Assembly: GCF_003150675.1 (NCBI RefSeq)
Contig: NZ_QGGB01000003.1
Span: 372,001-436,000 of the forward strand
Length of the DNA stretch: 64,000 nt
Direction of reading: 5' to 3'
Origin: Rhodohalobacter mucosus
Lineage (GTDB): Bacteria; Bacteroidota; Rhodothermia; Balneolales; Balneolaceae
Of this stretch, positions 35,999-45,200 are shown piece by piece. The notes below the pieces were generated by a model. The model did not search any database and was not told where the DNA came from. It worked only from the letters and a program-made list of their open reading frames with translations. The translations under genes were made by a program, and so were the position numbers. Within the stretch, counting starts at the first letter, position 1, and each line of letters starts with the position of its first letter.

Positions 35999-36934
35999 GT
36001 GACAAATACCATTGAGGTACATAACGTAACCAAGGCGTTTGGTGAGACAAAAGCGGTTGATGACGTCAGTTTTAATATTGAAAAGGGAAAGATTTTCGGT
36101 CTCCTGGGGCCCAACGGTGCGGGTAAAACCACTACCATCCGAATGATCAACTATATCATTCTGCCTGACGATGGTAAAGTGCTGATCAATGGAATTAAAG
36201 CGGGCCCCCAAACACAAAAAATGATTGGGTATATGCCCGAGGAGCGCGGGCTTTACAAGAAAATGAAAGTTGGCGAACAGCTGCTTTACCTGGCTCAGCT
36301 GAAAGGATTAAGTGCATCGGATGCCAGGGAAAAAATCCGATACTGGCTCAAAAGATTTAATGCCTACGACTGGCATTCAAAAGTTGTAGGTGAACTTTCT
36401 AAAGGAATGAGTCAGAAAATTCAATTCATTTCTACGATCGTTCATGACCCGGAAATTTATATTTTTGATGAACCCTTCAGCGGTCTTGACCCCATAAACA
36501 GTGAACTGCTGAAAGAAATCATCATTGAGTTGAAGGAAAAGGGAAATACCATTCTTTTTTCCACACACCGCATGGAACAGGTGGAACAGATGTGCGATGA
36601 TATTTGCCTGTTCAACAACGGTAAAGTAGTTCTGACCGGTAACCTGAGAAATATTAAAAAAGAGTTCGGGAAAAATACCGTCCTTATTGAATTTCAGGGC
36701 GACGGTTCATTCCTGGACCGGCTTGAAAATGTCAGAATCAATAACAGGTCAACCAACTTTGCTGAAGTTCGTATTCTGGACGGCCTGAACTCACAAACGA
36801 TTCTCAAAAAAGCGATGGAAGCCGCTGAAATTCACAAATTTCAGCTTGTGGAACCATCGCTCAATGAAATATTTATATCGGTTGTTGGTGAAGACAATAT
36901 TAAGAAGCAACATGAAGAGGAGCTCAGGGCATGA
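35999..36934 (+). CDS. ABC transporter ATP-binding protein (NatA-like)
   Basis: 311 residues with a GTG start. Walker A GPNGAGKTTT (37-46), signature LSKGMSQKIQF (around 134-144), Walker B YIFDEPFSGLDP, and the switch His (STHRMEQVEQ). The C-terminal extension after residue 230 (an ABC-A-type domain, VEPSLNEIFISVV) is usual for ATPases that pair with ABC-2 permeases. The permease gene starts inside its stop (ATGA). Substrate unknown; Na+ export as in NatAB is only one possibility. Confidence 0.92.
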   Translation: MTNTIEVHNVTKAFGETKAVDDVSFNIEKGKIFGLLGPNGAGKTTTIRMINYIILPDDGKVLINGIKAGPQTQKMIGYMPEERGLYKKMKVGEQLLYLAQLKGLSASDAREKIRYWLKRFNAYDWHSKVVGELSKGMSQKIQFISTIVHDPEIYIFDEPFSGLDPINSELLKEIIIELKEKGNTILFSTHRMEQVEQMCDDICLFNNGKVVLTGNLRNIKKEFGKNTVLIEFQGDGSFLDRLENVRINNRSTNFAEVRILDGLNSQTILKKAMEAAEIHKFQLVEPSLNEIFISVVGEDNIKKQHEEELRA

Positions 36935-38235
36935 ATTGGAGTCAGACGTTTTTAGTAAGTAAACGGGAATACCTTACGCGTGTAAAGAGCAAAGGATTTA
37001 TCTGGGCTACCATTCTGGTGCCCGTAGGTTTTGCCCTGCTGATTGCCGTGGGAATATTTATTGCAGTGTGGGACACGGATATAGACTACTCAATCGGTAT
37101 CAGTGATGAGTCGGGCCGCGTAATTAGCGACCTGCAGGAATCGAATGGTGATGAATATACCGATATCACCGACATTCCCGTTGATACGGTCCGTGCCATG
37201 GTACAGCGTGAAGAGCTTACCGGTTACGTGCTGGTAACCAACGAAAACATTGAAGGAGATAGGCCGCTTGAACTGATCTACAGCGGAAGCGGCGGGCTTC
37301 AGCTTCTCACTACGGTTCGCAGCGACCTTCGGGAGTCCATACGGCAGGAACGTCTACGCAGAGCTGAAGTCAGTGATGATATACGGAATATATTTGAATC
37401 ACGGATTGCCCTGGAATCTCGACGGCTGACCCGGGAGGGTGAAGAGAGCGAAGACGACACCGAGATATTATCAATGGTCGGTTTCTTTATGGGTATTATC
37501 ATCTTTGGCGCCATTTTCGGCTATGGCGGATATATTATGCGGGGGGTTATTGAAGAGAAAACCAATCGTATTATTGAGGTCATTACTTCCTCTGTGAGGC
37601 CCATTGAACTTCTTACCGGTAAAATGGCAGGTGTTGGCGCTATCGCCATTACACAGTTTGGGATCTGGATACTCGCAATGAGCGGCCTGTCTGCCCTGGC
37701 AGGTCCGGTAGCGGCATCAATGATGCCCTCTGCACCTGCAGCAGCCTCTGAACTGCCCGATGAGCTGAATGGCACGGCCAACGCAGAGCTTCCTGCATTT
37801 CTTGATTTGCCAACGATTGAAACCTCGCTTATCATCTATTTTGTTCTCTTTTTCCTGCTTGGATACCTTCTTTACAGTTCACTGTTTGCCGCCATCGGTT
37901 CAGCTGCAGATTCTGAAACCGATACGCAACAGCTGATGCTTCCCATTACGGTACCCATTATGATAGCCTATCTGATCCTGTTCCATGCAATGAGAAGCCC
38001 GGATAGTGCACTTTCAGTAGTCGGTTCCATGATTCCTTTTTTCTCACCCATTGTAATGGTAACCAGGATAGCTATTACCGAAGTACCTTTCTGGCAACCT
38101 CTTACAGCCATTTTGCTTATGGCCGTTACCTTTGTAGGTACGATGTGGCTGAGTGCCAGAATTTATAAGGTGGGCATTCTCAGTTATGGAAAATCTGCCA
38201 GTTTTAAAGATCTCGCAAAATGGATTAAGCAGTAG
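36931..38235 (+). CDS. ABC-2 type permease (NatB-like)
   Basis: 434 residues. One N-terminal membrane helix (around 23-45), then an extracytoplasmic domain of about 130 residues, then about five more helices: the MVGFFMGIIIFGAIFGYGGYI stretch, followed by EEKTNRIIEVITSSVRP, a hallmark of the ABC-2 NatB/YhaP group. It forms the inner-membrane channel for the ATPase encoded with a 4-bp overlap upstream. An Ala/Pro-rich insert (around 268-290) breaks the helical part. Substrate unknown. Confidence 0.9.
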   Translation: MNWSQTFLVSKREYLTRVKSKGFIWATILVPVGFALLIAVGIFIAVWDTDIDYSIGISDESGRVISDLQESNGDEYTDITDIPVDTVRAMVQREELTGYVLVTNENIEGDRPLELIYSGSGGLQLLTTVRSDLRESIRQERLRRAEVSDDIRNIFESRIALESRRLTREGEESEDDTEILSMVGFFMGIIIFGAIFGYGGYIMRGVIEEKTNRIIEVITSSVRPIELLTGKMAGVGAIAITQFGIWILAMSGLSALAGPVAASMMPSAPAAASELPDELNGTANAELPAFLDLPTIETSLIIYFVLFFLLGYLLYSSLFAAIGSAADSETDTQQLMLPITVPIMIAYLILFHAMRSPDSALSVVGSMIPFFSPIVMVTRIAITEVPFWQPLTAILLMAVTFVGTMWLSARIYKVGILSYGKSASFKDLAKWIKQ

Positions 38236-38257
38236 CTGCTAGAAATCTGAATCATAA

Positions 38258-40615
38258 TCATTGTTCACCTGACCCCGGTACGGAGCTCTGCAGCTTTCTG
38301 CGAACCCTCTCATCATACTCTTCGGGCAGCCGACGGTCAAGAAGATCCCTAGCGGCTTCACTGGGTAACAGCTTCAGTGCCTCCTGCGAATGGTATCGTA
38401 TACGGGGATCTCTGTCAAAAAGAAGGCGTTGCAGACGAGCCTGCCATCTATCTCCGGATGAATCGTACTGCAGTATCAGGTCAAGTACACCTTTACGGAT
38501 TTCATATGGAAAATTATCAGAGAGGAACGTTTCAGCAAACCGGACAGCTGACTCCTGCTCCCCTTTATCAGCGAGCAATCTGAGCATATAAGGCACATCA
38601 TTCAGTGCCAGGTCATCCGTAATGGAGCGTTCCAAAATGTTCAGGAATACATCGGGCTCAGTGGTCTCATACAGTGACCGCGTTGCAGCCCTTCTAACAC
38701 TGCTTGTCTCACTTTGGTAAAGTGTTGACCTGAGCCTGGATATAACCTGTTCATCTCCCGTGAAAAGTGAAAGACCGTCAATCGCTGCAGCGCGAACGGA
38801 GTCCGGATTACCTGAATCCAGGAAGCGCAAAAAAAGTTGTTGTGTACCGGCAGCGCCATTGGTAACAGTTGAAAATGATCGAAGTATCTGAGCCACGACA
38901 GCGGCATTCTCTTCACGCTGCAACAGATCGGTAAGGGCCAGCTGCAGATCCGGATTATCAGCATACTCTGCCAGTTTTGCAGCAGCTTCCACCCTGAAAG
39001 AAGGCTCATTGGAACTGCGCAACTGATAAAGCCAGAACGAAAAGGGTTTATTAACTTTTAATTGTACATTTTCTGAGTCCGGAAGCTCAAGAATCAAATT
39101 TTCAGTAAATGGAGAGACGGATAGTACAACGGTATCGCTCTCACCTGTAAACGTAAATTGCTGAGAACGCACTTCATTTGGTGTTATCTCTTGTACATTC
39201 ACACTTACAAGCTCATCAACTGCAATGTTTTCAGCCCGAAAATTAATTTCAGCAGCATCCGATCCGGCTTCCCACGCAATATCAGCTGTGTACGTATAAA
39301 CAGAATCCAGCTGAGAAACCGATTCATATAGCGTAACGCCATCGAATAAAGGAACGCCAGAAACTTTATAGACCTCTTCGGCTAAGGTATTGTATGACAA
39401 TACATAATTACCGGAAACAAACAAGTTACCCACAACTTCTGAAAGCTTCTTATCCCAGGCACTTTGATCCGGTCTTGTCTCATTGAAATGAATCCAGGGA
39501 GTCAGTTCACCCGATTCGAATACATTGTAGGGAGGCGGAGATTGTCCGCCCTGAACCGGTTCATAATCTGAACGCGAAAGCTGCCAGCCCCGAAGCATCT
39601 GAACTGCTTCCGGATTTGACCACTGTCTTTCTCTCAGTTTTGCACCAAACCACTGACTGACAATCGATTCTTCCACCTGGCCGGGAATATTGCCCCTGTT
39701 ACTGAAAAGATAGATGATTCCGCTTCCATAAGGTTTCGTTTCCCAATAATCATCTTTAAGCAGAATCAGGTGTAAATCCCTGAATGGGTACGATATTCCC
39801 GTTTCCTGCTGCATTTGAAGCAGCAACTGTGCAGAATTCGTGATGATATCACTGCCATAGTCCGTTTCAAACTCTGAGTAGAGATAGATCTGTGAATCCG
39901 ACCTTCCGGAAAACGCGGAAACAATATCCGGATCCGTTTCCTGCTGCCATAGCTGAGAGGTCGTTGTAGCAATGATGCTGAGATCACCCAGTGCCCAGTT
40001 AAGCCCTGTCGGTGTTATTGCAGGATTAACAGAGTAAACCGTCACCTCTTCATCCACGGATACAACGGAACCCTCCCCCTCTCGGCCGTTCATAACGAGT
40101 TTTTTACCGGCAGGATGAATAAACATAAACTCGGCTGTAAACTCAACCGAGGGATGGTCGACAACCGGCAGCCAGTGAGACGTGCTTCGTGGCAGACTGG
40201 ATGTAAAACGTGTGCCGAGAGCCGATTGATGAATTCCAAACTCTGTTTCAGAGCGATACTGAATCCTGAGTGAAAGATTCTGACCCCTTTCAAACCTTTG
40301 AGGCAGCGCAATAATAAGCTTGTCTCTGCTGATATAGTTCTCGGCAGGCTCATTTTGAACCTCTACCCCAATAATTTCCAGTCCGGGAGCATCCAGCATA
40401 AGCGAGTCTGCCTCTTCATCCTTCATGCTCAGTGAGTATAAAATATCCCCCTCGATACGCCCTGTTTCACTTATACGCAATTCAGCATCAAGGTGTCGGA
40501 ATTCAGTGGGCATCCAGGGATATGCTTCATAGTCCCAGTTTACATCCTGACTGAACAGACTGTTTACGAGATAAGTGATTGCGAATAAGGTGCCAGTAAC
40601 TGCTTTGAATTTCAT
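38258..40615 (-). CDS. M1-peptidase-like protein without zinc motif, with HEAT repeats
   Basis: 785 residues with a signal peptide (about residues 1-22). The N-terminal beta domain (around 35-215) and the following part have M1 aminopeptidase layout. However, the segment that should read HExxHxWFG is ESIVSQWFG (316-324), so both zinc His and the catalytic Glu are gone. The exopeptidase GxMEN stretch is replaced by YGSGIIYLFS (296-305). The C-terminal quarter (around 540-780) is helical HEAT-like repeat. It is thus probably a non-catalytic periplasmic binding protein. It starts 3 bp past the HisN-like gene, so they share a transcript. Confidence 0.8.
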   Translation of the reverse strand: MKFKAVTGTLFAITYLVNSLFSQDVNWDYEAYPWMPTEFRHLDAELRISETGRIEGDILYSLSMKDEEADSLMLDAPGLEIIGVEVQNEPAENYISRDKLIIALPQRFERGQNLSLRIQYRSETEFGIHQSALGTRFTSSLPRSTSHWLPVVDHPSVEFTAEFMFIHPAGKKLVMNGREGEGSVVSVDEEVTVYSVNPAITPTGLNWALGDLSIIATTTSQLWQQETDPDIVSAFSGRSDSQIYLYSEFETDYGSDIITNSAQLLLQMQQETGISYPFRDLHLILLKDDYWETKPYGSGIIYLFSNRGNIPGQVEESIVSQWFGAKLRERQWSNPEAVQMLRGWQLSRSDYEPVQGGQSPPPYNVFESGELTPWIHFNETRPDQSAWDKKLSEVVGNLFVSGNYVLSYNTLAEEVYKVSGVPLFDGVTLYESVSQLDSVYTYTADIAWEAGSDAAEINFRAENIAVDELVSVNVQEITPNEVRSQQFTFTGESDTVVLSVSPFTENLILELPDSENVQLKVNKPFSFWLYQLRSSNEPSFRVEAAAKLAEYADNPDLQLALTDLLQREENAAVVAQILRSFSTVTNGAAGTQQLFLRFLDSGNPDSVRAAAIDGLSLFTGDEQVISRLRSTLYQSETSSVRRAATRSLYETTEPDVFLNILERSITDDLALNDVPYMLRLLADKGEQESAVRFAETFLSDNFPYEIRKGVLDLILQYDSSGDRWQARLQRLLFDRDPRIRYHSQEALKLLPSEAARDLLDRRLPEEYDERVRRKLQSSVPGSGEQ

Positions 40616-40618
40616 GCT

Positions 40619-41395
40619 CTATCTGTAATTCTCAAATATGGATAATATTTCGTGGCTTAATACAGGATTCGTTGATATGGCATTTCCGGTTTCAATGCTG
40701 CCATTCCCAAAAACGTCTGTGTAGCTGCCACCTGCTTCTGTTACTATGGGGAAAAGTGCGGCTGCATCCCAAATGTTCAGTATAGGGTCGATCATGATAT
40801 CAGCCCGTCCTGTAGCGACCAGCATATGCCCGTAGGCATCCCCCCAGGTTCTGTGTATCCTGGCTGATTCGACAAGTTCCCTGAACGGCTGTTCAAATCC
40901 ATGGTCACTGAACGAATTGACGTTGGTAGTGAGAAAAGTGGCTTTTGAAATGTCGCTGCACTCCCTCACCCTGCAGCTCTTTCCATTCAGGGTACAACCC
41001 AGTCCCTTGCCGGCTGCAGCCATTTCATTTAATGCGGGGGCATAAATCACGCCGACAACAGGACTGTTCTGAACAAGAACGCCAATCAGTGTTGTATAAA
41101 GGGGCACTCCATGTATGAACGATTTGGTGCCGTCAATAGGATCAAGTATCCAGACAACGTCTGCATCTTTATTTTCACTGCCAAACTCCTCTCCTATAAT
41201 GCCGTGAGACGGGTACTTCTTTTGAATCATCTCCCGGATAAGACTCTCCGCTTCCCGGTCGGCATTGGTTACCGGTGATTCGTCATCCTTAAATTCAAGA
41301 GCGAATGATTTGTTGAAATATTTTAGAGTTGAGTCTCCGCCGGCTTTTGCAAATTTTATTGCATCAATTCGCAACTCATTGTAGTCCAATGCCAT
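40619..41395 (-). CDS. hisN: Inositol-monophosphatase-family phosphatase, HisN-like
   Basis: 258 residues. Motifs for the Mg site are complete: DDESPVTNADREAE, GEEFG, VWILDPIDGTKSF and WDAAALFPIVTEAGG. The RTWGDAYGHMLVATGRADIM block is characteristic of HisN histidinol-phosphate phosphatase. It would then catalyse the penultimate step of histidine synthesis; no other his genes are in the window, so the substrate is inferred from the block alone. It differs clearly from the SuhB-like paralogue at 27.5 kb. Confidence 0.82.
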   Translation of the reverse strand: MALDYNELRIDAIKFAKAGGDSTLKYFNKSFALEFKDDESPVTNADREAESLIREMIQKKYPSHGIIGEEFGSENKDADVVWILDPIDGTKSFIHGVPLYTTLIGVLVQNSPVVGVIYAPALNEMAAAGKGLGCTLNGKSCRVRECSDISKATFLTTNVNSFSDHGFEQPFRELVESARIHRTWGDAYGHMLVATGRADIMIDPILNIWDAAALFPIVTEAGGSYTDVFGNGSIETGNAISTNPVLSHEILSIFENYR

Positions 41396-41488
41396 AACTG
41401 TATTTATGGTAATCAGGTAATCGTTCTATATTCGGGGTTAGCAGCCAGCTTGTATCGCGCAGCTACAGCATATAAGATACGATTATCT

Positions 41489-41519
41489 GCCTGAATCTCA
41501 GGACTGAATATATTCAGGC
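41489..41519 (-). terminator. Possible terminator of the adhesin-lipoprotein unit
   Basis: GCCTGAAT / ATTCAGGC stem with an internal perfect palindrome CTGAATATATTCAG, 36 bp past the lipoprotein stop. No clear T-run follows, so it may only slow transcription or be a protein site. Confidence 0.4.
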
Positions 41520-41554
41520 GGACTTATGAGTGGCTTCTTGTGAACGAACTGAGA

Positions 41555-42265
41555 TTACTCTTCGAACCGATAAATAATTTGAAGTGATTCGGCCTGGGCT
41601 GCATTTACAGACTGACTGTTTTGGCTTGTCATGTCGGTTTCGAACGTGCCGTTCTGATCGGTTAATATCAGGCTGCCATTGAACTCTTCAACCTGTCTGC
41701 TCCAGGTAAGGGTGAGATTATCCTGCTGTCCACCGCTAATCTGCAGGTCCCAGATAACTTCAGGTGAAAAGGCATTCCGGTAGTCCCATAGAAGATCCCG
41801 GTCTCCCCCGCCAAACCAGGCGTGCAGGGTATTGCCCGGCGGAGGTGGAGGAGACTCAAGGTCAACACCCGAATCAAAGAAATCTGTTGCACCCGGCTGC
41901 TGACCCAGCCGAAGTTCCACCTCAGAGTTTTGATCGGACAGTAAAAGCAGGTATTCATAATTATTGCTGAAAATGGAGAAGTTTGCCGTCAGATTGATAT
42001 CATTTTCAAGCACAAATGTGAGCGGATTGTCAAAGCTTTCCACGGACCCTGTCCAGCCGGCAAACACCCATCCTGTATTGGGCACGGCAAAAAACTGAAC
42101 CGTGTTTCCGGCTTCATCACCTCCTGACGTTAAAACGGATCCTGCATTTGGTGGATTCACGTTAACCGAAATATTGAAGGTTTCAGCTTCTGAGCCAAAA
42201 TTTCCGCATGCAGACAAAAACAACATTCCAATCACCGTAACCAATATTATAAAAACGTTCTTCAT
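41555..42265 (-). CDS. Lipoprotein with bacterial-repeat (InlB B-like) domain
   Basis: 236 residues. Lipobox LSAC (Cys near residue 20). Residues about 30-95 match a divergent InlB B-repeat: NVNPPNAGSVLTSGG, then AVPNTGWVFAGWTG and NINLTANF. A Pro run (around 138-143) leads to a C-terminal beta domain of unknown type. It starts 2 bp after the cohesin-protein stop, so it is translated with that gene and may anchor the large secreted proteins at the cell surface. No enzyme motif is seen. Confidence 0.78.
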   Translation of the reverse strand: MKNVFIILVTVIGMLFLSACGNFGSEAETFNISVNVNPPNAGSVLTSGGDEAGNTVQFFAVPNTGWVFAGWTGSVESFDNPLTFVLENDINLTANFSIFSNNYEYLLLLSDQNSEVELRLGQQPGATDFFDSGVDLESPPPPPGNTLHAWFGGGDRDLLWDYRNAFSPEVIWDLQISGGQQDNLTLTWSRQVEEFNGSLILTDQNGTFETDMTSQNSQSVNAAQAESLQIIYRFEE

Positions 42266-42267
42266 CC

Positions 42268-45200
42268 TTACTTGATTAGCGTAATTTTTCTGAGATCCAG
42301 TTTATTCCCATTCTGGAAGCGGACAATGTAGATGCCTGATGCAAGATTTTGAGCGTCAAAACGAACCCTGTACTCACCGGACTCCATGACGCCGTCAGCT
42401 AATACACCCACCTTGCGCCCGGCAACATCAAATACCTCAACTTTTACATAGGATGTGTTTTCCAGTCTGTAGTGAATGGTCGTAGCCGGATTAAACGGAT
42501 TCGGATAGCTTGCAAGCAGTTCACTTTCTGCAATTTTTTCATCCCCTGGAATTCTCGACACTGATAGATGTTCGGGTATTTCATGCAGCGTAAAAGATTG
42601 ACCCGAACTCAAATCCGTTGTGACCTCTTCGCCTGAATAAATTACCCTTAACCGTAAGAAGTGATTGCCTGTATCGGAGATTTCTCCCTCGTACTGTATT
42701 GTGACCGGAAACTGTATCGCGGTTAGATTCAACCTGGTTTCAGAATCAAATTTGATAACAGAAAAGCCCCCTTCGGTTCGTATATCGATCGGTGTATCGG
42801 GTGCAACCGGCGGAAGCAGATATTTGAGCCGCTCATTACTGTAAAGTCCATAATCGGGAATGGCGAGCGACGCACTGTTTTCAGCATTTCGAAACTGTAT
42901 TAACTCACCCGATATCCCGGAAGGCTCTGCATGCCGGTCTGCAAGTATTGATGCGGGTTTATTTCCCTGAGGTACCATATTTGGATCCAGATTCAGCTGC
43001 AGTTCAATTTCACCGGATTGGTCCGCATGAATCCAGTAACCTGCACCCGGTACAAGCTCATTTACGGCTTCATACTGCCCATTGCTGTAACTGAAGATAG
43101 ATGCATCACTTAAAATATTTCCGGGATCTGAAATGTCTGAAGTCGGAATCGTATCAGACATGGCTCCTATTAAATTCCAGCCTTCGTTGAGTTGTATAAC
43201 CGCCTGCTCTAACCCATTTCCTGATACGTTATATGTTTCTGCATCAAACGTACGGGTTTTAATCCAGTAACCGCTGGCTGGATCAAGTGATTCAGCTACT
43301 GTATACCGATTGCTGTAGGAGAATACCGTAGCGAGATCTGCTTCAACATTACCGGATGAAAGCGGTATGCTTACCAGCCGCCAATCCGTATCCGCTATCA
43401 GTTCTGAATTCACATAGCTCTTGCTGTTCGACAACCCGCTCTCTCCTCCTTCACTGTTGCGTGCGCTGATTGCATAAAAAGAAATTCCATCCGGGAGGGT
43501 ATTATCCTGAAATGAGAACGTGCCTGTATTGGCAGTGCCGATTTGCTGAAGATTCATGATATCATCACCCCTGTAAATGATGTACGTTGATGTAAAATCT
43601 TCAGATGCCGCGTTCCACTGTATCTCGGTTCCTGATGCAGTCTCTGTGATATCGACCAATATCGGAGCCTCCGGTATCTGGAGAGGTTCTTCAAACGTGA
43701 TTGCGGGTGTATCGTTTAGCTGTACTCCGTCAACAGTCACCGTTACGGTTATCTGCTCAGCTACAGAATTGGTGACTTCAAGCGAATATGTACCCGCTGT
43801 GCCCGTTTCAGAAATCTGACCCGCAACTGCGGACCCCGTCAATACAATATCGAACAGATTCTGAGGCAAACCGGATGCCGGATCACCATTTGTATAGAGC
43901 AGCGCAATCGAAACAAGCGACGCATCACTGCCATCAGCAGTATGAGGTGACGTTGCGGTTACCGCAGATGCGGCTGAGTCAATAACCAGTACGGGCTCCT
44001 CAAACAGGATAGCGGGTGTATCATCAAGCACCGCCCCATCAGCCGTGACCGTGACCGTTACCTGTTCCGCCACGCTGTTGGTCACCTCGAATGTATAGAT
44101 TCCCGCGGTGGCCGTTTCCGTAACCGGGCCGGCACCGGCTGAACCTGTGAGCGAAATAGTAAACTGATTACCTGCCAAACCCGTCACCGGGTCGCCGTTG
44201 GTGTCAACCAGGGTTACGGTAACAACTGATGCATCCGCTCCATCTGCAACATGCGGAGAGGTTGCTGCGACCGTGGAAGCTGCAGGATCAATAATCACTG
44301 CAGGCGCTTCAAACAATATGGAGGGCGTATCATTGAGTTGTACTCCATCAGCCGTGACCGTGACCGTTACCTGTTCCGCCACGCTGTTGGTCACCTCGAA
44401 TGTATAGATTCCCGCGGTGGCCGTTTCCGTAACCGGGCCGGCACCGGCTGAACCTGTGAGCGAAATAGTAAACTGATTACCTGCCAAACCCGTCACCGGG
44501 TCGCCGTTGGTGTCAACCAGGGTTACGGTAACAACTGATGCATCCGCTCCATCTGCAACATGCGGAGAGGTTGCTGCGACCGTGGAGGCAACCGGGTCGA
44601 TGTCTGCCTGTTGATCATCTTCTGTTGTAAAACTGAAGACAGCAGACGGATCCCCTGTTCCCTGGCTGTTAACACCGGATACCCGCCAATAGTAAAGTGT
44701 GCTGAACGACAGTGACTGTGCCTGGTATGTGAGAGCGCTCACAGTCGCGGACTCAGCAATCACGCTGAAATCAGGCTGTTCAGAAATTTCTATAAAGTAT
44801 TCTTCTGAAAATTGTGAGGATTCCCATTCGAAATTGGCATTAACGGGCACATTCACGGAAGCATCGGAAGGAGATGTGAGTACAGGAGGTACAGGAGTAC
44901 CCGGTACCGTGGTGAATGAAAAAGCGTCAGACCAGGGCCCATTTCCGCTTGAGTTTGACGCTCTTACGCGCCAATAGTAGGTGGTGAGTTCATTCAGCGG
45001 GTTCACCATCTGGTAAAGGGTGCCTGTCAATCCGGCCTGATCTTCAACCAGCGTTGAAAAGTCGGAAACTTCAGAAATCTGGATCTCATAGGTTTCTGCG
45101 GCTGCAGCTGCCTGCCAACTGTACTCCGGAAGCAGATCAACATCTACCGACCCGTTTGCGGGCGAAGAAAGAACGGCTTTTTCAGGGAGACTGCTGTCAA

